From: Planctomycetia bacterium
GTDB taxonomy: Bacteria > Planctomycetota > Planctomycetia > Pirellulales > Thermoguttaceae
NCBI GenBank assembly: GCA_030527185.1
Contig: JAUNBF010000041.1
Location: forward strand, 1 to 33,764
Reading direction: 5' to 3'
DNA length: 33,764 bases
Below are positions 1-8,702 of the stretch, in pieces. Position 1 is the first letter of the stretch. Every line of letters starts with the position of its first letter. A program made the position numbers and the translations under genes. The notes beneath the pieces are model-generated. The model saw only the letters and a program-made list of their open reading frames with translations. It did no database searches and had not been told where the DNA came from.

Positions 1-147
1 TTCCTTTTCTTCCCATTGGCTCGTGTATCCGGCAGTATAAAAAATTTTGAAACGCTTTGCCACGGGAGAAGTTGGGCGGATTGGGGGCGTCGGCACTGCA
101 TTATCGGTTTCAACTTTGGGAACGCGGTTGGCTCTTTGAGCGAATTT

Positions 148-164
148 GGGTGGGTGGGTGGGGG
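148..164 (+). other. G-quadruplex motif
   Basis: Four G-runs (3, 3, 3 and 5) are separated by single T residues. This is the arrangement known to give very stable parallel intramolecular quadruplexes. It lies in non-coding sequence and no adjacent gene boundary explains it. Confidence 0.6.
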
Positions 165-677
165 TGAGTAAATTTGACGAATTGGAGGGGATTGACTGGG
201 AGTGGTAGTCGGCGGATGGCTGCCAAATTAAAGCACTTCTCGCGACAGAAAAAATACCTTTCGCGCCGGAATTTGCCGGGTCCAGCTCGACGAATTTTGG
301 GAAAAATGGGGTCGAAAACCAACGTCTTCGTGGAGGGGTCTCCATGTCGTTTGCGGGGCGAATCGGCATGGTTTGGTCATGCTGGAGCCATTACTCGCGG
401 AACGTTTCGTGTCCTCAGATGAAGATGATATACTTTGCCTAAATCTTTGTCTGGAAACGGGTTACGTCGTTCGCTAAGCTATCGTCGAAGCGTCTCACTC
501 CTGACTCAATCCATTCCGCAAACTCTCCCCCCGCTACGAGAAAACCGAGAAATTTTACTACCCTCTTCTACATTTCGCCGCTGGGACGATGGCGTTGAAT
601 AAAGTTGTTGCTATTTGCGGATAATGCCCTAAAATTCGTGAACTAAAGGTTTTCAAAACGACGCTCACGAAAACCTG

Positions 678-705
678 AACCCCACCACTTGAAAGCGGTG
701 GAGTT
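678..705. repeat. Imperfect palindrome resembling an IS200/IS605 end
   Basis: AAC-C-CCACC on the left pairs with GGTGG-A-GTT on the right, with a short inner CTT/AAG pairing around a GA centre. Subterminal hairpins of this kind are typical of IS200/IS605 elements and of the RNA 3' end next to tnpB. No TnpA or TnpB reading frame is visible beside it, so it may be a remnant or a chance hairpin. Confidence 0.35.
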
Positions 706-774
706 GTTCCGTTTGGATGTTTTGAGACTGTTTACGTGGTTTTTAATTCCAACCTGCTGAGGGAGAAGAAACTT

Positions 775-1797
775 TTAAATTTCAACACGTTTTCCCGAAT
801 GAATTGATTCATTCTCTTTGTGGCAGAGTCGCAACGCGTCGGAGGCCAGGTCGCCGGAAAGGAGCGAGGATTTTCGATTTTCCACAATGGCACGGGTCGC
901 TTCGGTCAATTCGGCGGTGAAGGGGCCGGTGTCGCCATCGTCGGGAAGTTCGGGTTTCTCAATGGAACCATCTTCATGCAGAATCGTCAACGGCATTCCC
1001 ATAAAACATTCGGTTAAGAGGGTTGCTTTTTCAAAATGGACTTCAAAACCGGCGGTAAAGGGACGACTTTGCTGACGAATGACGCCACTGGTGGCGGTGA
1101 CGACCCATTCGGGATTGTCGAAGAGGAATTGCGTGTTGAAATACTCAGGAGCCTCCCCCCGACATCGTCCCACACTCTGCACCGCACGCGGCATTCCAAA
1201 GAGGCATCGGATGAAATGGGCATCGTGAATATGCAAGTCGAGCAGTGCCCCTCCGACAACATCCATCTCATAATAATGCGGCAGCCATTGCGGGTCGGAA
1301 ATGACGCGGGTGAAATTTCCGCCTAACAATTGTCCGAAACGACCGGACTGGTGTGCTTCGAGAATGTACTGATACGCGGGAAAAAAGGGGAGGACGTGGC
1401 CGATATTCAGCTGTTTTCCCGATTCCTTCGCGGCCTGCACCATCGCCTCACCTTCCGCCGCGTCGAGAGAGATGGGCTTTTCGCAAAAAACGTCTTTTCC
1501 ACCCTTCAAAGCGGCAATCGTCGCGGCCGCGTGCTGATTGGGAGGAAGGCAAATATCGACCATATCGACTTGTGGGTCGGCAATCAGGTCTTCCAGTTCG
1601 CTGTAAGTGGCGAAGGGACTCATGTCCATCATTGTGCCAGCCGGACCAAAGTTTCCTTTGATTTTCGTCCAGTCTCCCGCCAACCGTTCGGGAATTTTCT
1701 CACAAAAAGCGACCACCTGAACCCCTGGCACTTTCTGGTAAGCCAAATAGTGAATCATCCCCATGAATCCTATGCCAGTAATTCCCACTCTTAACAT
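775..1797 (-). CDS. Gfo/Idh/MocA family oxidoreductase
   Basis: This is a 340-residue NAD(P)-dependent sugar or cyclitol dehydrogenase-like protein, the usual length for the family. The N-terminus has a Rossmann GITGIGFMG fingerprint (residues 5-13). The conserved CEKP motif follows at 105-108, and the C-terminal half has a GGALLDLHIHDAHF segment matching the substrate-side aspartate and histidines. There is no signal peptide, so it is probably cytoplasmic. The start has a Shine-Dalgarno AAAGGAG just upstream and a near-consensus promoter at 1872-1900. It is transcribed alone, divergently from the WD40 genes. The substrate cannot be predicted: this family is greatly expanded in planctomycetes and covers many sugars. 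Confidence 0.9.
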   Translation of the reverse strand: MLRVGITGIGFMGMIHYLAYQKVPGVQVVAFCEKIPERLAGDWTKIKGNFGPAGTMMDMSPFATYSELEDLIADPQVDMVDICLPPNQHAAATIAALKGGKDVFCEKPISLDAAEGEAMVQAAKESGKQLNIGHVLPFFPAYQYILEAHQSGRFGQLLGGNFTRVISDPQWLPHYYEMDVVGGALLDLHIHDAHFIRCLFGMPRAVQSVGRCRGEAPEYFNTQFLFDNPEWVVTATSGVIRQQSRPFTAGFEVHFEKATLLTECFMGMPLTILHEDGSIEKPELPDDGDTGPFTAELTEATRAIVENRKSSLLSGDLASDALRLCHKENESIHSGKRVEI

Positions 1798-1871
1798 TGT
1801 TTTCTCCTTTAGAAAAATTTTGAAATGCTGAAATGTTGGTAGGAGAGGCCGTACACTACCATCCTTTTTTG

Positions 1872-1900
1872 ATTGTATAAAAGCTCCCCGAATATGTCAA
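1872..1900 (-). promoter_or_regulatory. Sigma70-type promoter for the Gfo/Idh/MocA gene
   Basis: On the minus strand, TTGACA (1900-1895) and TACAAT (1877-1872) are separated by exactly 17 bases. The predicted start near 1865 leaves a leader of about 68 nt before the ATG at 1797. Confidence 0.65.
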
Positions 1901-2022
1901 GGAGGTAAAAGGATAGTGGAGAAACTCTCTGGGGAAATTTCGATGAAAACCTGGAGGCTAAATAGAGAAAGATGGAATTCCGTCCTTTTAATAAAAAATC
2001 AGAAAAAAAGGAATATGCCCAC

Positions 2023-2051
2023 TTGTCCTGAGGGAGAATATTCTGTATCAT
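2023..2051 (+). promoter_or_regulatory. Probable sigma70-type promoter of the WD40 gene pair
   Basis: TTGTCC (2023-2028) and TATCAT (2046-2051) are separated by 17 bases. A start near 2058 would give a leader of about 30 nt containing the strong AGGAGGT ribosome-binding site at 2076-2082. Confidence 0.5.
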
Positions 2052-2087
2052 TTATTGTAAGAGACAAAATCTTTCAGGAGGTACTTT

Positions 2088-5000
2088 ATGTCGGATGATT
2101 TTAATCCATATTATGAATGGCTGGCGATTCCTTTGGAAGACCAACCCGCGAATTTCTACCGTCTTTTGGGAGTGAAAGATTTTGAGAGTAATCCCAAAAT
2201 TATTCAAAACGCGGCGGATCGTCAGATGGCACATATCCGAACGTTCCAACAGGGAAAATATGCTGCGGAATCCCAAAAACTTCTGAATGAACTTGCGAAA
2301 GCCCGCGTGATTCTTTTGGATACAGCCCGTCGGGAAGCCTATGATCAGGCGTTGGGGCTGGCGGGTCAGGTCAGTCGTCCGGCAGCCGTTCCTGTGAGTG
2401 CTTCGGATTCTTTTCCTCTGGATTTGCCCATTCAGGTGGGAGCCAATACCGCCAGAAAGAAAAAATCCCTGCCGCCGTGGCTTTCCTCCTTTTGGGTTTT
2501 GGGAGGTGGAGCGGCAGCGGTGCTGATTCTTCTGCTTCTGGTTTTGCGAGGAGGAGAAAAAGAGACGGGAATTACGAATGGACAAATATCTGCTCAAAAT
2601 TCCACGCGGTCGTCGTTGAAACTCGATGAAATGGAGGGGGACGAAACGGAGGAGGCAGAAACGGATACCTCATCCCTTTCAGGAAGTGAGGAATCGTCCT
2701 CCGATAGATCGGAAGAGGAGGTAGAGGAGGTAGAGGAGGTGTCGAAACCGGCAGAAACGTTGGAGGAATCAGATGAATCTACCGAAGACGAACCGGAAGA
2801 GGAGAGTGTGCCCGTTGTGACACCAGCGACCAAAGGAGTGCCGAAAGGAAAAGTCTCTTTGGCAGCGGTGGCGGGAAAAGGAGGATTTATCGATATTCTG
2901 GATATTGATTCCCGAAAACGGATTGGTCGGTTGGAAAGTGGTCAGGATTTTATCCGTGGGCTGGCTTTTTCACCGGATGGAAAAAAACTGGTTTCCGGTG
3001 CCACGGATGGAACGATTCGTGTCTGGGATGTGAAACGAAGGGAGTCGCTGGGATGTTGGGAAGGCCATCAGGGTTGGGTGAATTCTCTGGTTTTTACCCC
3101 GAATGGCGAGAAAGTCATTTCGGTATCCGAAGATAAAACCATTCGTATTTGGGATGTTGCGACGGGAGCAATGGAGGTGACCTTCACGCAACGAACTCCG
3201 ATCCGTGCCGTCACGATTTCGCCGGATGGAAAACGGTTTTATGCTGCCAATTCCATGGGTTACGTGGCGGTTTACGATCTTCCAAAAAAGGAAAAGAACT
3301 ATGATTTCCAGGCCAATAGCGGCCCTATTTCCTCTTTGAAAATGACCTCCGAAGGTTCTCTGATCAGCAGCGACTGGAACGGCTCGATACAGGTTTGGAA
3401 CCTGACCAACAATGAAGTAACCGGTTTTTTCCCACACGTGAGAGGGGTTTCCGAAACGGTTCTTTCGCCTGATGAAAAATGGCTTGCCACGGGAAGTGAT
3501 GACAGACGGACGCGAGTGTATGATTTCGTTTCGGGAGAGTGCCTGCATACATTGCCTTACAATAGTCGGGGATTGGCTTTTACGCTGGATGGAAAATATC
3601 TCCTGGGGGGGCGGGATGATCGAAAAATCCGTTTCTGGAATCTAGAAACGGGAGAAGTGGAGGGTGAGTATGACTATCCGGGGGAAGAAATTTTTATTAT
3701 CGCCACGGTTCCGCAAGCGATTGACAGGTCGGAAGAAGGGGGAACGGAGGGAGAACAGGAAACAACGGATGTGGCAACCGAACAGCTGGAAGGAACGGGG
3801 GCACAGCCGAGGAAGATGGAAGATTTGATGAACGCTCCCCTTTCGCCGGAGGAAAAAAAGCGGCTGGATTTGTTAGGGGCGGCTCGTGACAAGGCCTATT
3901 TAATGGCGGTTGGTGGTTATACGGGCGATATTAGCGTCTGGAACATGGGAACGAGAAGAGTCATTCAATATTTCAAGGGACATGATGGTTATATCGAAGA
4001 CCTTTGTTTTTCACCTGATGGAAAAAAGTTGGCTTCCTGTGGGACGGACAGAACGCTTCGGGTTTGGGATGTGAAAAGTGGTCGGGAACTGGATTGTTGG
4101 AAGGAACATTCCGATCGAATCAATTCGGTGGAGTTCAGCCCGGATGGTAAACAACTTCTGACGGGTGGAGAGGACAAAGTGATGCGTCTTTGGGAGGTCC
4201 GTACCGGGCGTATCCTGGGAGTCTTTCCACAGCAACGTCCTATCCGAGATGCCCTTTTTTCTCCCAATGGAAAACTTCTGCTGGCAGGCGATAATGGCGG
4301 ATATGTGGTGATTTACGATGCCCAAACGGGAAAACGCGTTCGGAATTTCAAGGCGAATCCAGGTGGGATTGCTTCTATGGCGGTGATGGATAACCGAACT
4401 CTCCTTACGTGCGGCTGGGACGGAACGTTCCATTCGTGGGATTTCGTGACGGGAAAGTTACGGGGAAATATTGCCCATCCTAAAGGGGTTGCCAGAGTGA
4501 CGCTTTCTGCCGATGGCAAGTGGATGGCAACCAGTTGCGAAGATCATGTCGTGCGAATTTTCAACGTCGCGACAGGAAAACTGTACAATTCCATCCCCCA
4601 TCATTGTACCGGGCTAGCCTTAACCGCCGATGGGAAATTTGTGCTGGGAGGTCGGTATGATTACACGGTGAAGATGTGGGAATCGGAGACGGGAAAACTG
4701 GAGCATGAATTCAATTACCGGGGTTCGCCCATCAACAAAGTGGCGCTGACAACCACGGAAGTCAACCTTTCTGGAGAGAGTGCCCGTGAAGAGCCTGTGG
4801 ATGAGGAAAATTTGGCGACCATTCCTGAAAAGGAACGAATTCTCTCTCTTTCGATGGATCATTCCATGAAATTGTGGGAAGAAAAAAATGGAACGTTGTT
4901 GGAAAGCACACTCGCCGCGGAGGAACTTTATGCGATTGCCTATGATGAACCGCGTCATCGGGTGGTGATTGCCGGCAAGGATCCCATCATTCGGATGCTG

Positions 5001-5711
5001 GATTTGAAAACCATGGAAATTCAGAAAGCCTTTCGCGGGCATGAAAACGCGGTATTTGCCGTGGCGGTTTCTCCCAATGGAGAGAGACTTGCTTCTGGCG
5101 GGGCGGATGGCTCTCTCTATATCTGGGACACTCAGGATCCCGAAGAACCGTTGGCAATGTTGAAAGGGCATAAGAATGGAGTGAATGCGCTGGTATTCTA
5201 TTCCGATACGATTCTTATCTCAGCCGGAGCGGATAAGGTGATTCGTGCCTGGAACCTGAAAACGGAAAAAAGTGTTCGGATGATGACAGGCCATACGGAT
5301 GTTGTCCTGGCACTGGCTCTTTCACCCGATAAAAAACTCCTTCTTTCGGGAGGTTTGGATGATTCGATACGACTTTGGAATCCCAAAACAGGGAAACAGT
5401 TGAAAAAACTCACCGGTCATACCGATGAAGTTTCCACGCTCGCTTTTTCACCTGATGGTAAAATTTTTGTTTCGGGAAGTTGGGATAATACCATCAAAAT
5501 CTGGGATACGGAAAAGCGAGAGGAAAAAGGAACCCTGGAAGAACATTCGGAACCTTTGTTCTGCGTTCGATTTACCCCGGATGGCAAACGGATATTGTCT
5601 GGGGGAATGGACAAGACCATTTACCTCTGGGATGTGGAAAGCCAGAAAATGATTCGAGCGTTCCACGGCCACGACGCTTGTGTCTCCTCTCTGATGGTCT
5701 ATGAAGAATGA
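2088..5711 (+). CDS. Membrane-anchored J-like domain / triple WD40 propeller protein
   Basis: The protein has 1207 residues. Residues 4-90 form a J-domain-like helical region (FNPYYEWL, YRLLGVKDFE, NAADRQMAHIRTFQ) that lacks the HPD triad needed to activate Hsp70. KKK at 124-126 precedes one transmembrane segment (about 134-153), followed by an acidic Glu/Ser stalk (about 178-240). I count 21 WD40 blades in three 7-blade sets: about 256-540, 603-890 and 905-1207. Many blades carry FSPDGK and end in VWD or LWD. The first two sets match blade for blade, indicating duplication of a whole propeller. Positive charges before the membrane segment predict the N-terminus inside and the propellers outside. 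An AGGAGGT site 5 nt before the ATG fixes the start. The same N-terminal module is, from memory, common in large planctomycete proteins; its role is unknown. Probably a surface scaffold. Confidence 0.85.
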   Translation: MSDDFNPYYEWLAIPLEDQPANFYRLLGVKDFESNPKIIQNAADRQMAHIRTFQQGKYAAESQKLLNELAKARVILLDTARREAYDQALGLAGQVSRPAAVPVSASDSFPLDLPIQVGANTARKKKSLPPWLSSFWVLGGGAAAVLILLLLVLRGGEKETGITNGQISAQNSTRSSLKLDEMEGDETEEAETDTSSLSGSEESSSDRSEEEVEEVEEVSKPAETLEESDESTEDEPEEESVPVVTPATKGVPKGKVSLAAVAGKGGFIDILDIDSRKRIGRLESGQDFIRGLAFSPDGKKLVSGATDGTIRVWDVKRRESLGCWEGHQGWVNSLVFTPNGEKVISVSEDKTIRIWDVATGAMEVTFTQRTPIRAVTISPDGKRFYAANSMGYVAVYDLPKKEKNYDFQANSGPISSLKMTSEGSLISSDWNGSIQVWNLTNNEVTGFFPHVRGVSETVLSPDEKWLATGSDDRRTRVYDFVSGECLHTLPYNSRGLAFTLDGKYLLGGRDDRKIRFWNLETGEVEGEYDYPGEEIFIIATVPQAIDRSEEGGTEGEQETTDVATEQLEGTGAQPRKMEDLMNAPLSPEEKKRLDLLGAARDKAYLMAVGGYTGDISVWNMGTRRVIQYFKGHDGYIEDLCFSPDGKKLASCGTDRTLRVWDVKSGRELDCWKEHSDRINSVEFSPDGKQLLTGGEDKVMRLWEVRTGRILGVFPQQRPIRDALFSPNGKLLLAGDNGGYVVIYDAQTGKRVRNFKANPGGIASMAVMDNRTLLTCGWDGTFHSWDFVTGKLRGNIAHPKGVARVTLSADGKWMATSCEDHVVRIFNVATGKLYNSIPHHCTGLALTADGKFVLGGRYDYTVKMWESETGKLEHEFNYRGSPINKVALTTTEVNLSGESAREEPVDEENLATIPEKERILSLSMDHSMKLWEEKNGTLLESTLAAEELYAIAYDEPRHRVVIAGKDPIIRMLDLKTMEIQKAFRGHENAVFAVAVSPNGERLASGGADGSLYIWDTQDPEEPLAMLKGHKNGVNALVFYSDTILISAGADKVIRAWNLKTEKSVRMMTGHTDVVLALALSPDKKLLLSGGLDDSIRLWNPKTGKQLKKLTGHTDEVSTLAFSPDGKIFVSGSWDNTIKIWDTEKREEKGTLEEHSEPLFCVRFTPDGKRILSGGMDKTIYLWDVESQKMIRAFHGHDACVSSLMVYEE
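2715..2741 (+). repeat. 9-bp tandem repeat in the acidic stalk
   Basis: Three consecutive GAGGAGGTA-type units (the last ends in G) encode Glu-Glu-Val repeats in the extracytoplasmic linker. Unit number could change without shifting the frame, altering stalk length. Confidence 0.7.
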
Positions 5712-5785
5712 AACTCTCTTGTCAGGAAGCGGTTGAGAAAGCGTGGGATGGATGAGGATGGATAAAATAACGGAGGATGTGTGAA

Positions 5786-8689
5786 ATGGCAGACGAATTC
5801 AATCCGTATTACGAATGGTTGGGTATTCCCCTGGAAGATCAACCCGCTGATCATTATCGTCTTTTGGGTTTGAAAAAATTTGAAGAGAATCCCAAAGTGA
5901 TCCAGAACGCGGCGGATCGTCAGGTATCGCATGTCCGTACCTTTCTGGAGGGTGATCATGCGGTAGCGTCCGAGAAACTGCTGAAAGAATTGGAGAAAGC
6001 CCGTTTGACACTGCTGGATATGGCATGTCGCGAAGCGTATAATGAGGCACTGCGGCTTGTTTCACCAGCCCCTCCTCCGGTACTTCCCGCGAAACCTGTC
6101 TCGCCCCCCAAGGTGGTTGCGGTACAACCTGTATTGTCGATACCGATTCCACCGTTGCAAGTGGAAGAAAGTCCGAGGAAAAAGGATCAGAAACCGCGAT
6201 CTTCCACCCCGCCATGGGTTCGTTCTCCCTGGCTTTGGGGCGGGTGTTTATGCCTTGGAATACTGCTTCTGTTTGGTTGGTCTCGGGAGAATGATACCGA
6301 CACTTTGGTAGGCAATGTTTCGGTGGAAAAACCGGTGGCTGTCTCTGAAAAAGAGCCGGAAACACCTGAAGAGATGCCGACCGTGGCGAAAAATTTGTCG
6401 GAAACAGACCAGGAGGAGTCTCTGGATGTTCCGAAACCGGTTCTCGTCCAACCTTTGAAAGTTCTGGATGTTCCTACTTCTGAAAATTCAGAAGAGGTGG
6501 AAGAGAGTAAGGCGGAATTCCTGGAAAGTGAAGAGCCTCCGGTGGTCGAAGAGGCGGTTGAGGCAGAAATGGAAACGGAGGAAATCCTTCCGAATGAGAC
6601 TGGATGGGATACCGAGACAAGTGAAGAAACCGGGCTTGAAGAAAACATGTCGCCGACAGTTTCGGTAGAAAATGAGTTGGGCGAGGAAGAAACGGCAGGA
6701 ACGGAAGAAGAACGTTCCGAAAAGACGAGTTTAGAGACCGTTTTTTCCCCACCGATAGAAACGGATGTTCCATCCAATGAGAAAGAAATCGTGGCGTTTT
6801 TGGATGGTGAAAAAATCTATATCCATGATATGGCTACTGCGCATATCCTTCATACGTTAAATGCGAATTACAGTTCTGCGTCTGTCCGGGATGTGGCGAT
6901 TGCGCCGGGAGATAAATTACTGGCATCCTGCGATGAAGAGAATATCCGTCTTTGGAGTCTGGAAACCGGAAAGGAACTTGCCGTGTGGGTAGGAGATGCC
7001 GATCGTGTGGAATTGCTAACGTTTAGTGCCGATGGTCAACGTCTCTTCTCTGTAACCGAAAAAAACATTCAAATGTGGGACGTTCGTACAAGGAAACAGG
7101 TCGGTTCTCATCAGCAGCAAAACCGTATTCAAGGAATCAAGGTTTCACCTGATGGAAAGTTGATGATCACCCTTGATTATCAAAAAAACGTCACGATTTA
7201 TTCGTTGACAGATGGTACCTCACGAAGTTTTTCCGTGGAGGTTAAAAATACCACTGGTCGCAGCTATGTTTCCTCCGATTTTTTCGAAATGACACCAGAT
7301 AATCGCTATCTTCTTACTTGTGTCCGGGATGGTGTTTATTTCTGGAGTATGGCCACTGGTAAATTGGTAAAAAAGGTAGCTCATCCCGAACCTGTCAAAT
7401 GTGTGGCCGTTTCGTCGGATGGAAACTGGATGGCAACCTCATGCGATGATGAAGTGGTGCGGATTTACGATCTGCATACGGAAAAAATCGTTCGTACCTT
7501 TGTTGATCAGAGGTATGAGCAATTGGCCTTCAGTACCGATAAGACCTATCTTGTTATGGGACAGTTTATCTGGAGCCTGGAAACGGGGAGAAAAGTGGGG
7601 AACATAGGGACTCCTAATACATTCTACGGACTTTCCCGGTTTGCCACATCTAAGATAAAGAAAAATATCCCATCCCCAAAGCGTAGAGAGAAACCAGAAA
7701 AGCGACGTAGTGTGGCGGATTTGATAAGTGTGCCAGACGCGGAGGGAACACCCGTGAAAGAAGCGGCGAAGCCTGGAAATTATCTGGCGGCGTTGGTTCA
7801 GATCAAGCGGATTGAAATCTGGAATCTGAAAACGCAACAAAAATTGCATACACTGGTTCCTTCCAATCGATCCTCCACTCCGGTCAGCTGTGTGGCGTTT
7901 TCTCCTGATGGAAAACGATTGGTTTCCTGTGACAGACTCGTTCGTGTGTGGGATATGGAAAGTGGTCGGGAACTGAAACAGATGGATGGGCATACTTCGA
8001 CCATCCATTCCGTTTGTTTCAGTGCCGACGGCAAAAAAGTGTGGTCGGCAGGAGCGGATGGTTTTCTGAAGGTCTGGGACGCTCGGACAGGAATGTTGTT
8101 AGGGGCTTTCCAGCAAGAGGATGGAGTTGTTTCCGTCATTATCTCTCCGAATGGGAAAATGGTTGTTGCGCGGAATTCGCACAATGTCATTACGCTCTAC
8201 AATGCAACCAATGGAAAGGTGTTGCGATTTTTCAAAGCGGAATTAAAAGCCCCAACCATGCGGGTGATAACTGGTTCCTACTTTACGACCAAAATTACAA
8301 AAGACAACCGTTCGATCATTACCTGCAACGAGAAAAACCTTTTTTCGTGGAGTCTCAAGACAGGAAAATTGCAGGGACAGATTCCCCATCCTGATAAACT
8401 CCTGGGGGTGACTCTTTCGGAGGATGGAAAATGGATGGCCACTTCGTGTCAGGATAGGAAAGTCCGTGTTTATAATGTTCAATCTTCCAAATTACAGCAG
8501 ACGTTTGATGCGACTTGCCATACGTTGGAATTTACGCCGGATGGAAAATTCCTGATGTGCGGCGGGATACTTTGGGATGTGGAGGGTGAAAAAAAGGTGG
8601 TTGATCTGGGATATTTTTACAATGTTGCCGTCTCGCCTGTGGAATTGGATTTCGGGGTGAGCGAAGAACTGCCAGTAGGGAAAAAGTGA
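5786..8689 (+). CDS. Membrane-anchored J-like domain / double WD40 propeller protein
   Basis: This 967-residue paralogue follows the preceding gene. It repeats the same plan: J-like domain (residues 3-90, NAADRQVSHVRTF, no HPD), proline-rich linker, basic stretch RKK, transmembrane segment (about 149-165), long Glu-rich stalk (about 170-335), then two 7-bladed WD40 sets joined by a basic and acidic linker. There is no third propeller. Its blades are more degenerate than those of the upstream gene. I chose the ATG at 5786 rather than 5777 because GGAGG (5772-5776) then sits 9 nt upstream and the N-terminus MADEFN aligns with MSDDFN of the paralogue. The gap between the two genes is 74 bp with no terminator, so they are probably co-transcribed. 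Function unknown; probable exported protein-interaction scaffold. Confidence 0.85.
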   Translation: MADEFNPYYEWLGIPLEDQPADHYRLLGLKKFEENPKVIQNAADRQVSHVRTFLEGDHAVASEKLLKELEKARLTLLDMACREAYNEALRLVSPAPPPVLPAKPVSPPKVVAVQPVLSIPIPPLQVEESPRKKDQKPRSSTPPWVRSPWLWGGCLCLGILLLFGWSRENDTDTLVGNVSVEKPVAVSEKEPETPEEMPTVAKNLSETDQEESLDVPKPVLVQPLKVLDVPTSENSEEVEESKAEFLESEEPPVVEEAVEAEMETEEILPNETGWDTETSEETGLEENMSPTVSVENELGEEETAGTEEERSEKTSLETVFSPPIETDVPSNEKEIVAFLDGEKIYIHDMATAHILHTLNANYSSASVRDVAIAPGDKLLASCDEENIRLWSLETGKELAVWVGDADRVELLTFSADGQRLFSVTEKNIQMWDVRTRKQVGSHQQQNRIQGIKVSPDGKLMITLDYQKNVTIYSLTDGTSRSFSVEVKNTTGRSYVSSDFFEMTPDNRYLLTCVRDGVYFWSMATGKLVKKVAHPEPVKCVAVSSDGNWMATSCDDEVVRIYDLHTEKIVRTFVDQRYEQLAFSTDKTYLVMGQFIWSLETGRKVGNIGTPNTFYGLSRFATSKIKKNIPSPKRREKPEKRRSVADLISVPDAEGTPVKEAAKPGNYLAALVQIKRIEIWNLKTQQKLHTLVPSNRSSTPVSCVAFSPDGKRLVSCDRLVRVWDMESGRELKQMDGHTSTIHSVCFSADGKKVWSAGADGFLKVWDARTGMLLGAFQQEDGVVSVIISPNGKMVVARNSHNVITLYNATNGKVLRFFKAELKAPTMRVITGSYFTTKITKDNRSIITCNEKNLFSWSLKTGKLQGQIPHPDKLLGVTLSEDGKWMATSCQDRKVRVYNVQSSKLQQTFDATCHTLEFTPDGKFLMCGGILWDVEGEKKVVDLGYFYNVAVSPVELDFGVSEELPVGKK

Positions 8690-8690
8690 T

Positions 8691-8702
8691 CGTCTTGAGA
8701 CG
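8691..8702. terminator. Palindromic gap between convergent genes
   Basis: The 13-bp space between the WD40 gene stop and the rarA stop is almost entirely the perfect palindrome CGTCTTGAGACG. The stem is short and has no T-tract, so a terminator role is only possible. Confidence 0.25.

Larger units (their letters stand above)
1..774. other. Intergenic stretch without a credible gene
   Basis: Open frames here are short (at most 82 codons), lack family motifs and overlap each other on opposite strands, so none is called. The region holds a G-quadruplex motif at 148-164 and an imperfect palindrome at 678-705. It could be the decayed remains of a mobile element or the downstream region of a gene outside the window; neither can be shown from the sequence. 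Confidence 0.6.
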
